64,000 nt of DNA from Imperialibacter sp965651695 (GCA_965651695.1 CBFGTI010000005.1:15057-79056); one strand, 5' to 3'; positions 33,201-41,659 are shown, counted from the stretch's first letter. The notes: a model not told the origin generated them from the letters alone. Numbers and translations are program-made.

Positions 33201-35337
33201 TCAGCGTCCAGTCTTCTCCGAGGGTGTAAACGTTGGCAAAAATGTTGCCCGCATCGCAGCCGTTCACCAGTATCACAGGGTACTTGCCTTTATTATTGTA
33301 CCCAAAGCCAGGGTTGGACACCACACCGATGTCGATATCGGTAGAAAAGCTTGCCGAGTGACCGAAAAAGGTAATCAACGACACTCCGCTGTTTACTTCA
33401 CCCGCGATATTTATAAATTCAATGGCATTGCTGGTAGCTTTGGACGATGTAACTACGTTGGCGCCTAAGTACTTACCCGAAGCCACTCTTTTGAAACCAT
33501 CAAGATATCTTCTGAAGATGTTAAGTTCGGCCTGTGTGCCACCTCCACTCAGGTGGATCATATTTTTCCGCCAGAGATTGTCGAAGGGAGTGGCCTCCAT
33601 TTCCACCACCTTTTTATAGTATGCCTCCACATCATCGGCATGGCGGGCATTGAGCCTCCCAATAGAAATAGGCGATTCGTAGGTTGTGTTTCCCAGCCCC
33701 GCCAGTATAGCAATATCGCTGCCCGGCGATCCGTAAGTAGGAATTAAATGAATAAAAGAGGGCGCCGATTGCCGGTAAAAGTTATAGTTGACCGTGGTGC
33801 CCTTTCCGAGCAAAAAGATGTAGCGAGGGTCGCCGTTTGCCAACAGATAAGCACCAAGGCGGCGTATGGCAAGCGGCGATACCTCACCGTAGTTGAACAT
33901 GTCAAAAACCTCGGCGATGTCGAGCGACTGCACAGTGTACCCACCGCCGGCAGTGCTTTCTCTGTAGGTTTCATACGCCTGCACGGGATCGTCCATTCCC
34001 GACGAGGTCTTTTTGCGGAGGTTGGAATGGCTGATGATGATGTAGTTAACAGCGGCCGGATCGAAAACCGGCATTGTGGCGCGGCTGATTTTGGCCACAC
34101 TCAAAAATGAGGAGGTCGCCAGCAGCTGCTTTCCTCCGGTAGTTTCTTCCACCACCGCGGTAACGTCGGTCCCGGCCGGCACCGTTCCTATTTTTTTTAC
34201 ATCATTGGGTGCAGTTAAGTCGTACAAAAAAAACTGAGCCGGCGTGTTCTTAATTTTTATGAACGAATTGGAGGTGGCACTTTCTCTCAATCCAAATTTT
34301 TGCTGGGTGTTTCCTTCCATGTCCAAAGCTTGGGCATAAGCAAGCCTGACGTACGAAACAGCGGCCCGGTCGGCTGCATCGGGGAATCCCACCACATTTA
34401 CCCTCACCACCAGCTGGCCGGCAGTAGAAATATCGCTCCAATTGATCTCTCCACTCACCCTGGCAGGATCGTGAGCCGAAAACTCGACCGTTTGCCACAA
34501 ACGCACCCCCCCAGAGGCAGGTCCTACATAAATTTCAACCTTATGGTTAAGGTTATTTCGCCCCACCAGCAGCACCTCCAGCACAGGTGGCGGAGCCGAC
34601 TGCACCCGGTTAGTCAGGCCGGTGAGTGCTATTTCCTGGTTACTGCCTTTGGGAATATCGGAGCCGGTCCATCCTTCCCCAAAATCGTACTGGCTCAGAA
34701 TAATCTCCCCGTTAAAATAGGTTCGGCCCTGTGAGTAGTTGTTTGTTTGAAGCTTCAGTACGTCCCTTAAATGATAAGGCTCTTCAGGCAGGTTATCTAC
34801 GTTGTTAATGGGCACAGGGTCGGCCATACGCTTGCCCCTGATGTTGGTTAGCGGCCAGGTAAGGAAATAGGCAGAAGAATCGGAGAAAAGATTGTAGAGG
34901 GTGTGTGGCTGCGCTTCGGGGCTGAGGTACAATCCGGCGTCGGTAACACCATCGGCTGGTTTGCCATAAAACTCAATGAAATCGGCCGGATCGAGCCTGC
35001 CGTCTTCCTGCCCTGGCACGTGAATCGCCTGCTCCACACCTCTGTGGAACAATTGAAGGCGACGTGCATCGAGCGTTGCCAGCGGCACACCCGCAGCCTG
35101 AAGCTGGGCATGTGTAAGCCGGTAAATTCCCTCGCCCGCCACTTTTAGTTTGTAGTAAGACTGGGAGGTATTGATCCATTCGTTGCCAAAGGGCTGCGAA
35201 AAAGTCGAATTCACGCCCAATAAGGACGCAACTGCGAAAAACCACCTGCACAGACCCATACCCCAGCTTACGCGGCCCGCAGAAGACTTGACCGTGCATA
35301 CAAATGTGCTAATCGCTTTCCCTGCCATTCCAACCAA
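30214..35337 (-). CDS. porU2: PorU2-like type IX secretion sortase (peptidase C25 family)
   Basis: A 1707-residue protein. A signal peptide precedes FSQPFGNEW (cleavage at about residue 48 from the first Met). An N-terminal region with GEGIYRLTHAQLQAAGVPL (PorU-type) follows, then a gingipain-like C25 domain (about 430-800). In that domain the catalytic His is in ITFFGHSAS (about 660) and the Cys in VNGCDAGN (about 694). Ig-like repeats follow, then a C-terminal sorting-type domain (YPYPNPFSTSTRFVF through GVYLYRVQMK). It is much longer than classical PorU, as expected for PorU2. The start is ambiguous: first Met at 35337 overlaps porV2 by 29 bases; the Met at 35259 begins the hydrophobic stretch directly. 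Confidence 0.82.
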   Translation of the reverse strand: MVGMAGKAISTFVCTVKSSAGRVSWGMGLCRWFFAVASLLGVNSTFSQPFGNEWINTSQSYYKLKVAGEGIYRLTHAQLQAAGVPLATLDARRLQLFHRGVEQAIHVPGQEDGRLDPADFIEFYGKPADGVTDAGLYLSPEAQPHTLYNLFSDSSAYFLTWPLTNIRGKRMADPVPINNVDNLPEEPYHLRDVLKLQTNNYSQGRTYFNGEIILSQYDFGEGWTGSDIPKGSNQEIALTGLTNRVQSAPPPVLEVLLVGRNNLNHKVEIYVGPASGGVRLWQTVEFSAHDPARVSGEINWSDISTAGQLVVRVNVVGFPDAADRAAVSYVRLAYAQALDMEGNTQQKFGLRESATSNSFIKIKNTPAQFFLYDLTAPNDVKKIGTVPAGTDVTAVVEETTGGKQLLATSSFLSVAKISRATMPVFDPAAVNYIIISHSNLRKKTSSGMDDPVQAYETYRESTAGGGYTVQSLDIAEVFDMFNYGEVSPLAIRRLGAYLLANGDPRYIFLLGKGTTVNYNFYRQSAPSFIHLIPTYGSPGSDIAILAGLGNTTYESPISIGRLNARHADDVEAYYKKVVEMEATPFDNLWRKNMIHLSGGGTQAELNIFRRYLDGFKRVASGKYLGANVVTSSKATSNAIEFINIAGEVNSGVSLITFFGHSASFSTDIDIGVVSNPGFGYNNKGKYPVILVNGCDAGNIFANVYTLGEDWTLTPDLGALGFIAHSYKGFSPDLRDYSTDFYQVAFGDSVFVAKTLGEVKDEASRRFLTRPRVVEREISQVQQMVLQGDPAVKIFGAGKPDYAIDAESLEVVDVAGQPLRVAKDTFALQVIVRNYGIATGKPLKITMRRRLDDGSVAEASASKELILRQDTVYFGISNQELTGLGNNTFEVFLDGEGAIDELNEANNTTSLNVFLAKGSTLHLFPLNGGVAGPEPTLVMQTADILSPPRTCAIEIDTLPSFNSPFKKQFAEEVKVISVKSLNLDEGGAIPDSTVIYWRSKFLNPLAGEDTSWVQSSFTMIRSGGSGFTAVSANQFAGAEIKDLILHTPTFSWTFPENNTSLEVRTHGGANSELTKTDIDVIVGGAELLVESNSFNVCRLNTFNAVVFDRQSTVPYTPISGWNVFNNPLTCGLNPKRIHNFTDNEMFNPTAANGGLRRLSQFIDAIPNGDFVVFFNIGSVQVSRWDAEVKDKLKLIGIKTATLNNLQDGQPVIFFGKKGGAEGTAVEVLSNGSSTVLQQQQLALADIIEGRYFSGGVTSGRVGPAKSWGTAHHKVKLGASQTESNYHINIYGVKKDGERDALLMSETSPAIDLSGYDAATYPYMELSFSTSDEQTLQPVQLRQWGISFEQVPEGVLLTHAPAARSQEAIVKNEGEGVTIPFTYFNVSPTPFTDSLTLRHEILVKETNTKHEFSTKVAPLASGDSVTFEVDINTLGKAGLNDLRVMAEPTEGELFTNNNRFHFSDFLEVKPDVVNPVLDVTVDGSHILNGDIVSPDPVIAIRLTDDYPYIVKQDTIGMEVFLKSPCEECGFERVAFSGGKMTWSFNEGEEEMNIEYRPGPLADGLYSLRVIASDASGNQAGTAPYEITFEVINETSVTHFYPYPNPFSTSTRFVFTLTGASLPDQLKIQIMTVSGRIVREITQDEIGPLKIGNNISEFAWDGTDEYGDQLANGVYLYRVQMKMNGQQPEHRTTSADKAFKNGFGKMYLLR

Positions 35338-36382
35338 ATTTCATCGAAAATACATGACTGTAAGGCGATTCCGCACGGTTTCCAATATCCGTTAATGCAT
35401 AGTCTATCTGCACGCCCTGTAAATTTATACCCACGCCAAAAGCCGGCAAGTACGTCCAGGAGCGGCTGCCATCAAAATCCTTTACCTGCTGAAACTGGCT
35501 TACGCCACCCCGCAAAAAAGCTTTCCCCCGATAACCTACCTCCACACCTGCCTTAGGGTCGGCACTTGCCAGGCCAGCATTTACCAGCGTATTTCTTTCT
35601 CCATCGAAGGTCAGGTCTACGTCGGCCGATGCTACGGCCGTCCATCGTTCCCCCTGCACCAGGTAGGCAGCCACACCCAAAGATAACCGCGGAAGCGTAA
35701 TTTCAATGCTGTTTTCAGGAATCCGGTTACCGGTTTGCGTGTATACATCAATTACCAGTTCAGAATTGTGGCTCCAGGCGTTAAAGGTACCGGTGGCGTC
35801 GCGCAGCACTGCTCCCAGCCGCCAGGCACCGGCCTGATACTTTACAGCTGCGTCGAGCCCGTAACCCCAGGCATTGGCAAAGCTGCCCACAGTTCGGTGT
35901 ATCACTTTCAGGTTTCCGCCCATTGAAAGCGGACCCATTTTTTTTGCCAGAGTAAATAAGAAGGCATAGTCGGCTGCAGAAAAAAACCTGATATTGTCGT
36001 AGTTAATGGCGCCGCTGGCATCGTATAGAAAGCGGGTATCGGGAATGTTGTCGATGCCAAACCTGATTACGGAGGCTGCCATAAAGGTGTTGCTGTCGAT
36101 TGGTGTTACAAACCCCGCGTAGTCGTAGTTGGCTATGCCTGCAAAATAAGCCGCATGCATCAGGCCAACCTGGTATTTGTCAGCTACAGCGCCAATGCCC
36201 GCGGGGTTCCAGTACGCCGCCGTTACATCGTCCGCCAGCCCTACCTGCGAGTTGCCCATGCCGAGTGCCCGGGCGCCCACCCCTATTGAAAGGAATTCAT
36301 TGCTGTATTTGGGTGCTTTAGTTTGTGCTATGGCCTCCCCTGCACTGCATAAAAAAATAAGTACCACAAGCCGCAAATGCAT
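35309..36382 (-). CDS. porV2: PorV2-like type IX secretion outer-membrane protein
   Basis: The start at 36382 (MHLRLVVLIFLCSAGEAIAQ) gives a clean signal peptide and a 357-residue barrel protein. The N-terminal segment FLSIGVGARALGMGNSQVGL followed by DDVTAAYWNPAGI is the PorV/PorQ hallmark. The rest is a FadL-like 14-strand barrel pattern with VDLTFDGERNTLVNAGL and a final FSMKFGWNG. PorV-type proteins shuttle cargo to the PorU sortase. Its end overlaps or lies next to the porU2 start, so the two are translated together. The name PorV2 rests on the PorU2 neighbour and on length. A TATTTTTG-like -7 element lies just upstream on the minus strand. Confidence 0.85.
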   Translation of the reverse strand: MHLRLVVLIFLCSAGEAIAQTKAPKYSNEFLSIGVGARALGMGNSQVGLADDVTAAYWNPAGIGAVADKYQVGLMHAAYFAGIANYDYAGFVTPIDSNTFMAASVIRFGIDNIPDTRFLYDASGAINYDNIRFFSAADYAFLFTLAKKMGPLSMGGNLKVIHRTVGSFANAWGYGLDAAVKYQAGAWRLGAVLRDATGTFNAWSHNSELVIDVYTQTGNRIPENSIEITLPRLSLGVAAYLVQGERWTAVASADVDLTFDGERNTLVNAGLASADPKAGVEVGYRGKAFLRGGVSQFQQVKDFDGSRSWTYLPAFGVGINLQGVQIDYALTDIGNRAESPYSHVFSMKFGWNGRESD

Positions 36383-36504
36383 TCTAAAAAAATTCAATCT
36401 CAAAAATAAGCATATAACAGCCCCCACGCCAGCAATCCCCTTTGCAACTTTGCAATATTCGATAAAGCAACATTGATGAGGGATGAAATGGGGAGTAGTA
36501 AACG

Positions 36505-36533
36505 GACGATAGTCGGCAGCACATTTCGTTAAA
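36505..36533 (-). repeat. Dispersed CGAAATGTGC repeat, partial copy
   Basis: The minus strand contains AACGAAATGTGCTGCCGACT, matching the opening of the repeats at 1061 and 1192 and followed by an ATCGT end. Confidence 0.45.
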
Positions 36534-36559
36534 GATGTACTTTCGTTTCCAAACTAGCC

Positions 36560-36605
36560 GGAAACCTTAAACCTTAAACTCTTAAACTAAAAACTTTCAA
36601 ACTCC
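36560..36605 (-). repeat. Short GTTTAAG-type heptamer repeat
   Basis: Plus-strand AAACCTTAAACCTTAAACTC is the reverse complement of the GTTTAAG family seen at 61891-62030. Confidence 0.5.
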
Positions 36606-36810
36606 TTCTGTGTCCGATTTCGTTCAGTTAATTTTTTGCCATATTCAGCAGACCGAGGTCAGAAGGGCAAAATAATTGCATTTTTTCATGTTTATATATG
36701 ATTAATAAAAGAATTTGTGCCTTTCACTAACTTTTCTCAGCTAGTACTTGGCTATGCAAGGTACTTTTCCGTATATAGTCTTAAGTCAAGAACTTTTTAA
36801 TAGTAGCGAG

Positions 36811-37161
36811 ATGAACATAGAGAACACACAAGTACAGATGCGGAAGGGGATCCTGGAGTTTTGCATCCTTCACATCATCTCCCGTGGGGAAGTGTATGCT
36901 TCTGACATGTTGCAGGAGCTTACCTCTGCTAAGATAATGGTAGTAGAAGGTACATTGTACCCTTTGCTTACACGGCTGCGCAAAGCCGGACTGGTAGATT
37001 ACAAATGGGTTGAATCCAGCTCAGGCCCTCCACGTAAATACTACACGCTTACCGAAGAGGGACATAACTTTTTAAAGGGACTGCAAAGTACATGGGATGA
37101 ACTGGTCGGTTCCACCAATCAAATTATTTCCAACATCACGCAAAACGGGCAAACAAAATGA
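36811..37161 (+). CDS. PadR-family transcriptional regulator
   Basis: The start at 36811 (MNIENTQVQMRKGILEFCIL) gives 116 residues. PadR marks: KGILEFCILHIISRGEVYAS, MLQELTSAKIMVVEGTLYPL, the LLTRLRKAGLVDYKW wing, and SSGPPRKYYTLTEEGHNFLK. It overlaps the PspC/GIN gene by four bases (ATGA at 37158), a standard regulator-target arrangement in Bacteroidota. It is probably an autoregulated repressor of the two-gene unit. The longer frame from 36748 was rejected because the conserved core starts here. Confidence 0.94.
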   Translation: MNIENTQVQMRKGILEFCILHIISRGEVYASDMLQELTSAKIMVVEGTLYPLLTRLRKAGLVDYKWVESSSGPPRKYYTLTEEGHNFLKGLQSTWDELVGSTNQIISNITQNGQTK

Positions 37162-39638
37162 AAAAGAACATCAGCATAAACATCAGCGGGATCATCTTCC
37201 ATATAGAAGAGGATGGCTACGACAAGCTGAAAGGCTATCTTGAATCTATTTCGACCTATTTTTCCACCTTCGAAGACAGCAAGGAGATTATCGCAGATAT
37301 TGAAAGCCGAATCGCCGAAATATTTCTCGATAAGCTGAATAAAGAAGGGAAGCAGGTGGTTTCGCTCGAAAATGTAAATAGCCTGATCAGCACCATGGGT
37401 ACTGTGGCCGATTTTGAAGCTATTGAAGACATTCAGGAAAAAGTGGCACCCGAAAGCACCACCTCTAAAGAAGAGGCTAAAGAAAACACCTTTGAAGAAC
37501 CGGCTGCAGGTGCAAAACCGGCAGGCAAACGCCTTTTCCGCGACCTCAACCGCAAGGTAATAGCGGGTGTGGGTAGCGGCATTGCCCACTATTTCGGCAT
37601 CGACCCCATGTGGGTTCGGCTGCTTTTCATTCTTCTGTTCTTCAACTTCTTTTTGCCTGGCCTTAGTGGCGCAGCCCTTATCGCCTACATTATTATGTGG
37701 ATAGTAGTGCCCGGCTCAAGCACGCTGGAAGATGATAAGAAGGTGAAAAAGATGTTTCGAAACCCCGACGACCGGGTGCTTGGCGGTGTGGCAAGTGGTG
37801 TAGCGGCCTACTTTGGTGCCGATATCACCGTGATACGCCTGCTTTTCGTGTTGTCGATATTCCTGGGTGGCACCGGCTTTTTCATCTACATTATTTTGTG
37901 GATTATAACACCACTCGCACGCACCATTACCGAAAAAATGCAAATGCAAGGCGAGCCGGTTACGCTTTCCAATATCGAAACCAATATTAAGTCGAGCCTC
38001 AATGTAAAAGAGGGCGAAGAAAGCCCGCTGGTTAAAATACTGCTGTTCCCGTTCAGGCTGGTAGCCGTTGTTATTAATGGGCTAGCCAGGTTCCTCGGAC
38101 CCGCCTCCAAAGTACTTGTAGATATCATCAGAGTACTTGTAGGCTTGATCTTCAGCGTTACCGGCCTATCGATCATGATTGCCATAGCAGTTACGTCCGC
38201 AATGTTCCTGGGGCTAACTATCGGCTGGTGGGATTGGGTTCAGGTAGACGGCGTGCCCGTGGAGATATTCCAGCAATCGATACCTGCCTTTGCTGTGCTG
38301 GGATTGTTCCTTACCATATTCATCCCCGCACTTGGATTTACGCTGGCCGGTGTGAGCATCATTGCCCGCAGGAGGCTGGGCAAGCCCTACCTTGGCTGGA
38401 GCCTGTTTGGCTTGTGGATCATCAGCCTTGTAATGGTGAGCTTTACCATACCGCGCATTGTAATGGACTTCCGGTCAGACGCCATTCACACCGAAACAAA
38501 AACGTACGACCTGGCTGGTAAAACCGCCTTGCTTACAATGACGGAGGAAGACAAAAGACGATGGGATGAGTGGAAACGGGGCTATGAGGCGGTGGAGCTC
38601 CGCCTGCGTGGCCACGACGACTCAGTGTACAGGCTGGTAATGGACTACGAAGCACGTGGAAAAGACAGGTCTGCCGCTCTTGAAAATGCACAGATGGTCA
38701 GCTACGACTTCAGCATGCAAGACTCCGTTTTCACTTTTGCCTCAAAGCTCAAATTCAAAGAAAATGCAAGTTTCAGAGGTCAAAACCTCGACATGACCCT
38801 GTACATACCTTACTACCAGCCTTTTATGATGGACGAAGAGCTGTCGGACATACTGCGCAACACCATCTACCGTAGCGGCTATTCTGTCAGACAAATGGAA
38901 GGAAATGTATGGGTGTTTACCGAAGATGGCCTTAAATGCCAAACCTGCGAGCAGTATGAAGATGATGACTACAGCTCAAACAGCGGAAGCCGAACGTTCG
39001 ACAGCGACCCGCTAACTTTCAGCTTTACCGGCTACGACGAAATTGAAGCAGGGGGCATCTTCAAATTCTATATAAAGCAAGGCGAATACAAAGATATCGA
39101 GATAACCGGCAGCGAACGCTGGCTCGACAAGGTTTCCGTGAGGCAGTCTAATGGTGTGCTGCGGTTCGACGTAAGCGGCCGAAGCTGGAACTGGGGCGAC
39201 GACTGGGATGCCGGCGACAAGATCTACGTTTATCTGACCACACCACAACTCGAATCGCTGGAGTTGTCCGGAGCCTCCGAAGCTTACCTGGAGGGTTTCC
39301 AGGCCAACCGTATGTCGCTGGATTTCTCCGGGGTTGCATCGGCTGATATGGATATTGACGCATCCAGCCTTACCATAGATATGGACGGTGGCAGCAAAAT
39401 TACCCTACGAGGCAGTGTAAACGAGCTTACTGCCGATGTCGAAGGCGCGGCCTCGCTGGATGCATTCGGAAGCGAGGTACGATATGCCGAAATAAACACT
39501 TCGGGAGCAGCAAGAGCCAAAATAAATGCCATGGTGGAACTAAAAGCCGAAGCTACCGGCGCCAGCACCCTCACCTATCGGGGCGATGCCCGCACCGACA
39601 TAAGGCGGTCAGGCGCAGGCTCAGTGCGAAAAGACTAG
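37158..39638 (+). CDS. Double PspC-domain membrane protein with C-terminal GIN/DUF2807 domain
   Basis: An 826-residue protein. The first about 110 residues are helical with HTAAV-like VDELADIESRIAEIF-type character (KEIIADIESRIAEIFLDKLN). Two PspC domains follow: RDLNRKVIAGVGSGIAHYFG (about 130) and RNPDDRVLGGVASGVAAYFG (about 205), each with membrane helices. Further membrane helices run from about 300 to 440. The C-terminal part (about 620-820) is the head GIN beta-helix (FTGYDEIEAGGIFKFYIKQG and GASEAYLEGFQA), ending in small repeats. PspC proteins sense or buffer membrane stress. The first about 130 residues face the cytosol; the GIN domain is predicted periplasmic. Coupled to padR by a four-base overlap. 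Confidence 0.9.
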   Translation: MKKNISINISGIIFHIEEDGYDKLKGYLESISTYFSTFEDSKEIIADIESRIAEIFLDKLNKEGKQVVSLENVNSLISTMGTVADFEAIEDIQEKVAPESTTSKEEAKENTFEEPAAGAKPAGKRLFRDLNRKVIAGVGSGIAHYFGIDPMWVRLLFILLFFNFFLPGLSGAALIAYIIMWIVVPGSSTLEDDKKVKKMFRNPDDRVLGGVASGVAAYFGADITVIRLLFVLSIFLGGTGFFIYIILWIITPLARTITEKMQMQGEPVTLSNIETNIKSSLNVKEGEESPLVKILLFPFRLVAVVINGLARFLGPASKVLVDIIRVLVGLIFSVTGLSIMIAIAVTSAMFLGLTIGWWDWVQVDGVPVEIFQQSIPAFAVLGLFLTIFIPALGFTLAGVSIIARRRLGKPYLGWSLFGLWIISLVMVSFTIPRIVMDFRSDAIHTETKTYDLAGKTALLTMTEEDKRRWDEWKRGYEAVELRLRGHDDSVYRLVMDYEARGKDRSAALENAQMVSYDFSMQDSVFTFASKLKFKENASFRGQNLDMTLYIPYYQPFMMDEELSDILRNTIYRSGYSVRQMEGNVWVFTEDGLKCQTCEQYEDDDYSSNSGSRTFDSDPLTFSFTGYDEIEAGGIFKFYIKQGEYKDIEITGSERWLDKVSVRQSNGVLRFDVSGRSWNWGDDWDAGDKIYVYLTTPQLESLELSGASEAYLEGFQANRMSLDFSGVASADMDIDASSLTIDMDGGSKITLRGSVNELTADVEGAASLDAFGSEVRYAEINTSGAARAKINAMVELKAEATGASTLTYRGDARTDIRRSGAGSVRKD

Positions 39639-39649
39639 TACAAAAGTTG

Positions 39650-39716
39650 AAGGTTAACGGTTACAGTTATTTGTGGGTGCCCATTAACCAATAACATTTA
39701 ACTATTAACCGTTCCT
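39650..39716. repeat. GGTTAAC / GTTATT repeat in inverted arrangement
   Basis: GGTTAACGGTTACAGTTATT is followed at about 39690 by AACATTTAACTATTAACCGT, which partly pairs with it. The units are related to the heptamers at 59166-59348. Confidence 0.45.
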
Positions 39717-39751
39717 AAAGATCATTTGCCCAATTTTCAAGTCCAAAAAAG

Positions 39752-39780
39752 CCGGATGCCGTAAGGCGTTCGGTTTTTTT
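39752..39780 (+). terminator. Rho-independent terminator after the PspC/GIN gene
   Basis: Arms CCGGATGCC and GGCGTTCGG around a GTAA loop are followed by seven T residues. Confidence 0.8.
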
Positions 39781-39881
39781 ATTCCTGCCCATCTTACAAG
39801 CGGCAGGCCCAATGCCAATAATTATTCAGACCTTCGCGTTTTCTTCAAAAAAACCCACGGGCTAATCAGCTGTAACTGATA

Positions 39882-41267
39882 ATGGCGAAATCGCGCAAAA
39901 TTTTCAACGACCCTCTTCTCACATCTCCCATTGATCTCTGGCTGTCGCCGCTTCGGGCATTTATTTCCAGGCAAACCACCAGCGGTATTGTGCTGTTTGC
40001 TGCCGCGGTAGTAGCTCTGGCTTTATCCAATTCGCCTTTTGCTGAAGACTATCATCACATATGGGAGCATACGTTTTCTATCGGCTTCGACGATTTTATC
40101 ATCAGCAAAAACCTGCACCATTGGATCAACGATGGTTTGATGGCGGTTTTCTTTTTTGTGGTGGGGCTTGAGTTGAAAAGAGAGATAATAGCCGGTCAGC
40201 TTTCCGATCCACGCAATGCGGTGCTCCCAATAGCAGCGGCAGTGGGAGGCATGGCAGTGCCTGCAATTATTTACCTCTTCTTTAACACCAGCGGCACAGC
40301 AACCGATGGCTGGGGAATCCCGATGGCCACCGACATTGCATTTGCGCTCGGCATTATCTACCTGCTTGGAGATAAAGTGCCACTATCGCTTAAGATCTTT
40401 CTCACCGTACTTGCCATTGTAGATGACCTCGGAGCCGTGCTGGTGATTGCTTTTTTCTATACATCCGATATTTCGTTTGTCAGCCTGGGCTATGGCGCAC
40501 TTTTTTTGGCCATACTTATCGGGTCCAACCTCGTGGGCATCCGAAGCACAGTGTACTTTGGCGTAATAGGCATTGCCGGGCTTTGGCTGGCGTTTTTGCT
40601 ATCGGGTGTGCATGCTACCATAGCTGCCGTGCTTGCCGCTTTTACTATTCCTGCCAAAGTAAAGGCCAGTGATGTTTTCTTCCTGAAGCGGGTGCGCATA
40701 CTTTCCGAAGAGTTTGAAAAAACGGATAAAAACAACTCTCCCCTGCTAACTCCCAATGAGCTTCAGATACTCGAAGAGTTTCGCGATGTTTCCAAAAAGG
40801 CGCTTACACCGCTACAGCGGCTCGAAAGCTCACTCCACCCTTTTGTGGCGTTTGTGGTGATGCCGGTGTTTGCCCTGGCCAACGCCGGTGTAACCTTCGG
40901 CGGCGATTTTACCGACCTTATCCAGACACAGGTATTTTTGGGTGTCTTTCTCGGGCTCGTGGCAGGCAAATTCGGAGGCGTGGTGCTGATTTCCAAACTA
41001 CTGGTATGGACCAAGCTTGCCAAGTTGCCAATGGGCGTCAATTGGCGGCATATGTACGGAGCCGCGCTGCTGGCAGGCGTGGGCTTTACCATGTCGCTTT
41101 TCATCTCCGAGCTTGCCTTTATCGAAAAGGCCTATATACTTCAAGCCAAAATGGGTATACTTATGGCTTCTTTTGTAGCAGGCATCGGAGGATTTCTGCT
41201 CCTCAATTCCACCAAGCGCCAAACCGGCACGACACCCGACGCACCGCCTGTAAAAAAATTCGATTAG
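39882..41267 (+). CDS. nhaA: NhaA sodium/proton antiporter
   Basis: A 461-residue NhaA. Recognisable segments: GIVLFAAAVVALALSNSPFA, HHWINDGLMAVFFFVVGLEL, KREIIAGQLSDPRNAVLP, and GWGIPMATDIAFALGIIYL (with the conserved Asp of helix IV). The following VLAIVDDLGAVLVIAFFY carries the paired Asp of helix V. The C-terminal helices GVGFTMSLFISELAF and LMASFVAGIGGFLLL complete the fold. It exports Na+ for H+ at alkaline pH in the inner membrane. Its stop overlaps by four bases the stop of the convergent LuxR-type gene. Confidence 0.97.
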   Translation: MAKSRKIFNDPLLTSPIDLWLSPLRAFISRQTTSGIVLFAAAVVALALSNSPFAEDYHHIWEHTFSIGFDDFIISKNLHHWINDGLMAVFFFVVGLELKREIIAGQLSDPRNAVLPIAAAVGGMAVPAIIYLFFNTSGTATDGWGIPMATDIAFALGIIYLLGDKVPLSLKIFLTVLAIVDDLGAVLVIAFFYTSDISFVSLGYGALFLAILIGSNLVGIRSTVYFGVIGIAGLWLAFLLSGVHATIAAVLAAFTIPAKVKASDVFFLKRVRILSEEFEKTDKNNSPLLTPNELQILEEFRDVSKKALTPLQRLESSLHPFVAFVVMPVFALANAGVTFGGDFTDLIQTQVFLGVFLGLVAGKFGGVVLISKLLVWTKLAKLPMGVNWRHMYGAALLAGVGFTMSLFISELAFIEKAYILQAKMGILMASFVAGIGGFLLLNSTKRQTGTTPDAPPVKKFD

Positions 41268-41518
41268 CAGATCAGTCCTTCCCGAAGCGCCACACTTACC
41301 AGGTGGGGAGTGTTGCTTACATTAAGCTTGCGAAGCAGGTTGCTCTTATGCTTGGCCACCGTGAGTTCGCTTATAAAAAGGATTTCAGAAATTTCTTTGG
41401 CGCTGTAGCCAAAAGAGAGTTGCTCCACGATCTCCTTTTCTCTCCTTGTTAGCTGATTTGGCTGCTCCAGCTTTGGCTGCTCCAGCTTAGGCTGCTCCAG
41501 CTTATGCTGCTCTGTCAT
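41264..41518 (-). CDS. Orphan LuxR-type HTH protein with KLEQP repeats
   Basis: An 84-residue protein. The N-terminal part is three KLEQP repeats (about 6-20) encoded by a 15-base tandem repeat. The rest is a GerE/LuxR HTH: LTRREKEIVEQLSFGYSAKE, ISEILFISELTVAKHKSNLL and RKLNVSNTPHLVSVALREGL. There is no receiver or ligand domain, so it is a DNA-binding-only member. It is divergent from the ECF sigma gene with 141 bases between starts. A promoter identical in architecture to that of the sigma gene lies in front of it (41545-41571). It is probably part of the sigma circuit. Confidence 0.85.
   Translation of the reverse strand: MTEQHKLEQPKLEQPKLEQPNQLTRREKEIVEQLSFGYSAKEISEILFISELTVAKHKSNLLRKLNVSNTPHLVSVALREGLIC
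41461..41505 (-). repeat. 15-base tandem repeat inside the LuxR-type gene
   Basis: Three units of GCTGCTCCAGCTTNN plus a partial fourth, encoding KLEQP on the minus strand. Unit number can change without a frameshift. Confidence 0.8.
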
Positions 41519-41544
41519 GGCGTTTTCACTTTTAGTACACTACC

Positions 41545-41571
41545 TTATGACGAATCGCAGAAAAGGTCACC
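41545..41571 (-). promoter_or_regulatory. Predicted ECF promoter of the LuxR-type gene
   Basis: Minus strand: GGTGACCTTTT, exactly ten bases, then TCATAA. The -10-like box is 27 bases from the LuxR-type start. Spacing and boxes are identical to those at 41620-41646. Confidence 0.65.
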
Positions 41572-41619
41572 CGCCTTTTTTCAAATACTTGATTCCCCTA
41601 CTTATATTTCGGTATTTTA

Positions 41620-41646
41620 GGTGACCTTTTGCATTTTTGATCATAA
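41620..41646 (+). promoter_or_regulatory. Predicted ECF promoter of the sigma gene (autoregulation)
   Basis: GGTGACCTTTT, ten bases, then TCATAA. The sigma ATG at 41660 is only 14 bases after the -10-like box, so the transcript would be almost leaderless. Together with the divergent copy it forms an inverted repeat across the intergenic region. Confidence 0.65.
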
Positions 41647-41659
41647 CACAATAACCGGA

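Larger units (their letters stand above)
36383..36810. other. Divergent intergenic region, porV2 to padR
   Basis: About 430 bases without a gene. On the minus strand TATTTTTG (36401-36408) could be the porV2 -7 element. The rest holds a copy of the CGAAATGTGC repeat (36505-36533) and a CTTAAAC-type repeat (36560-36605). Both are listed separately. Confidence 0.5.
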
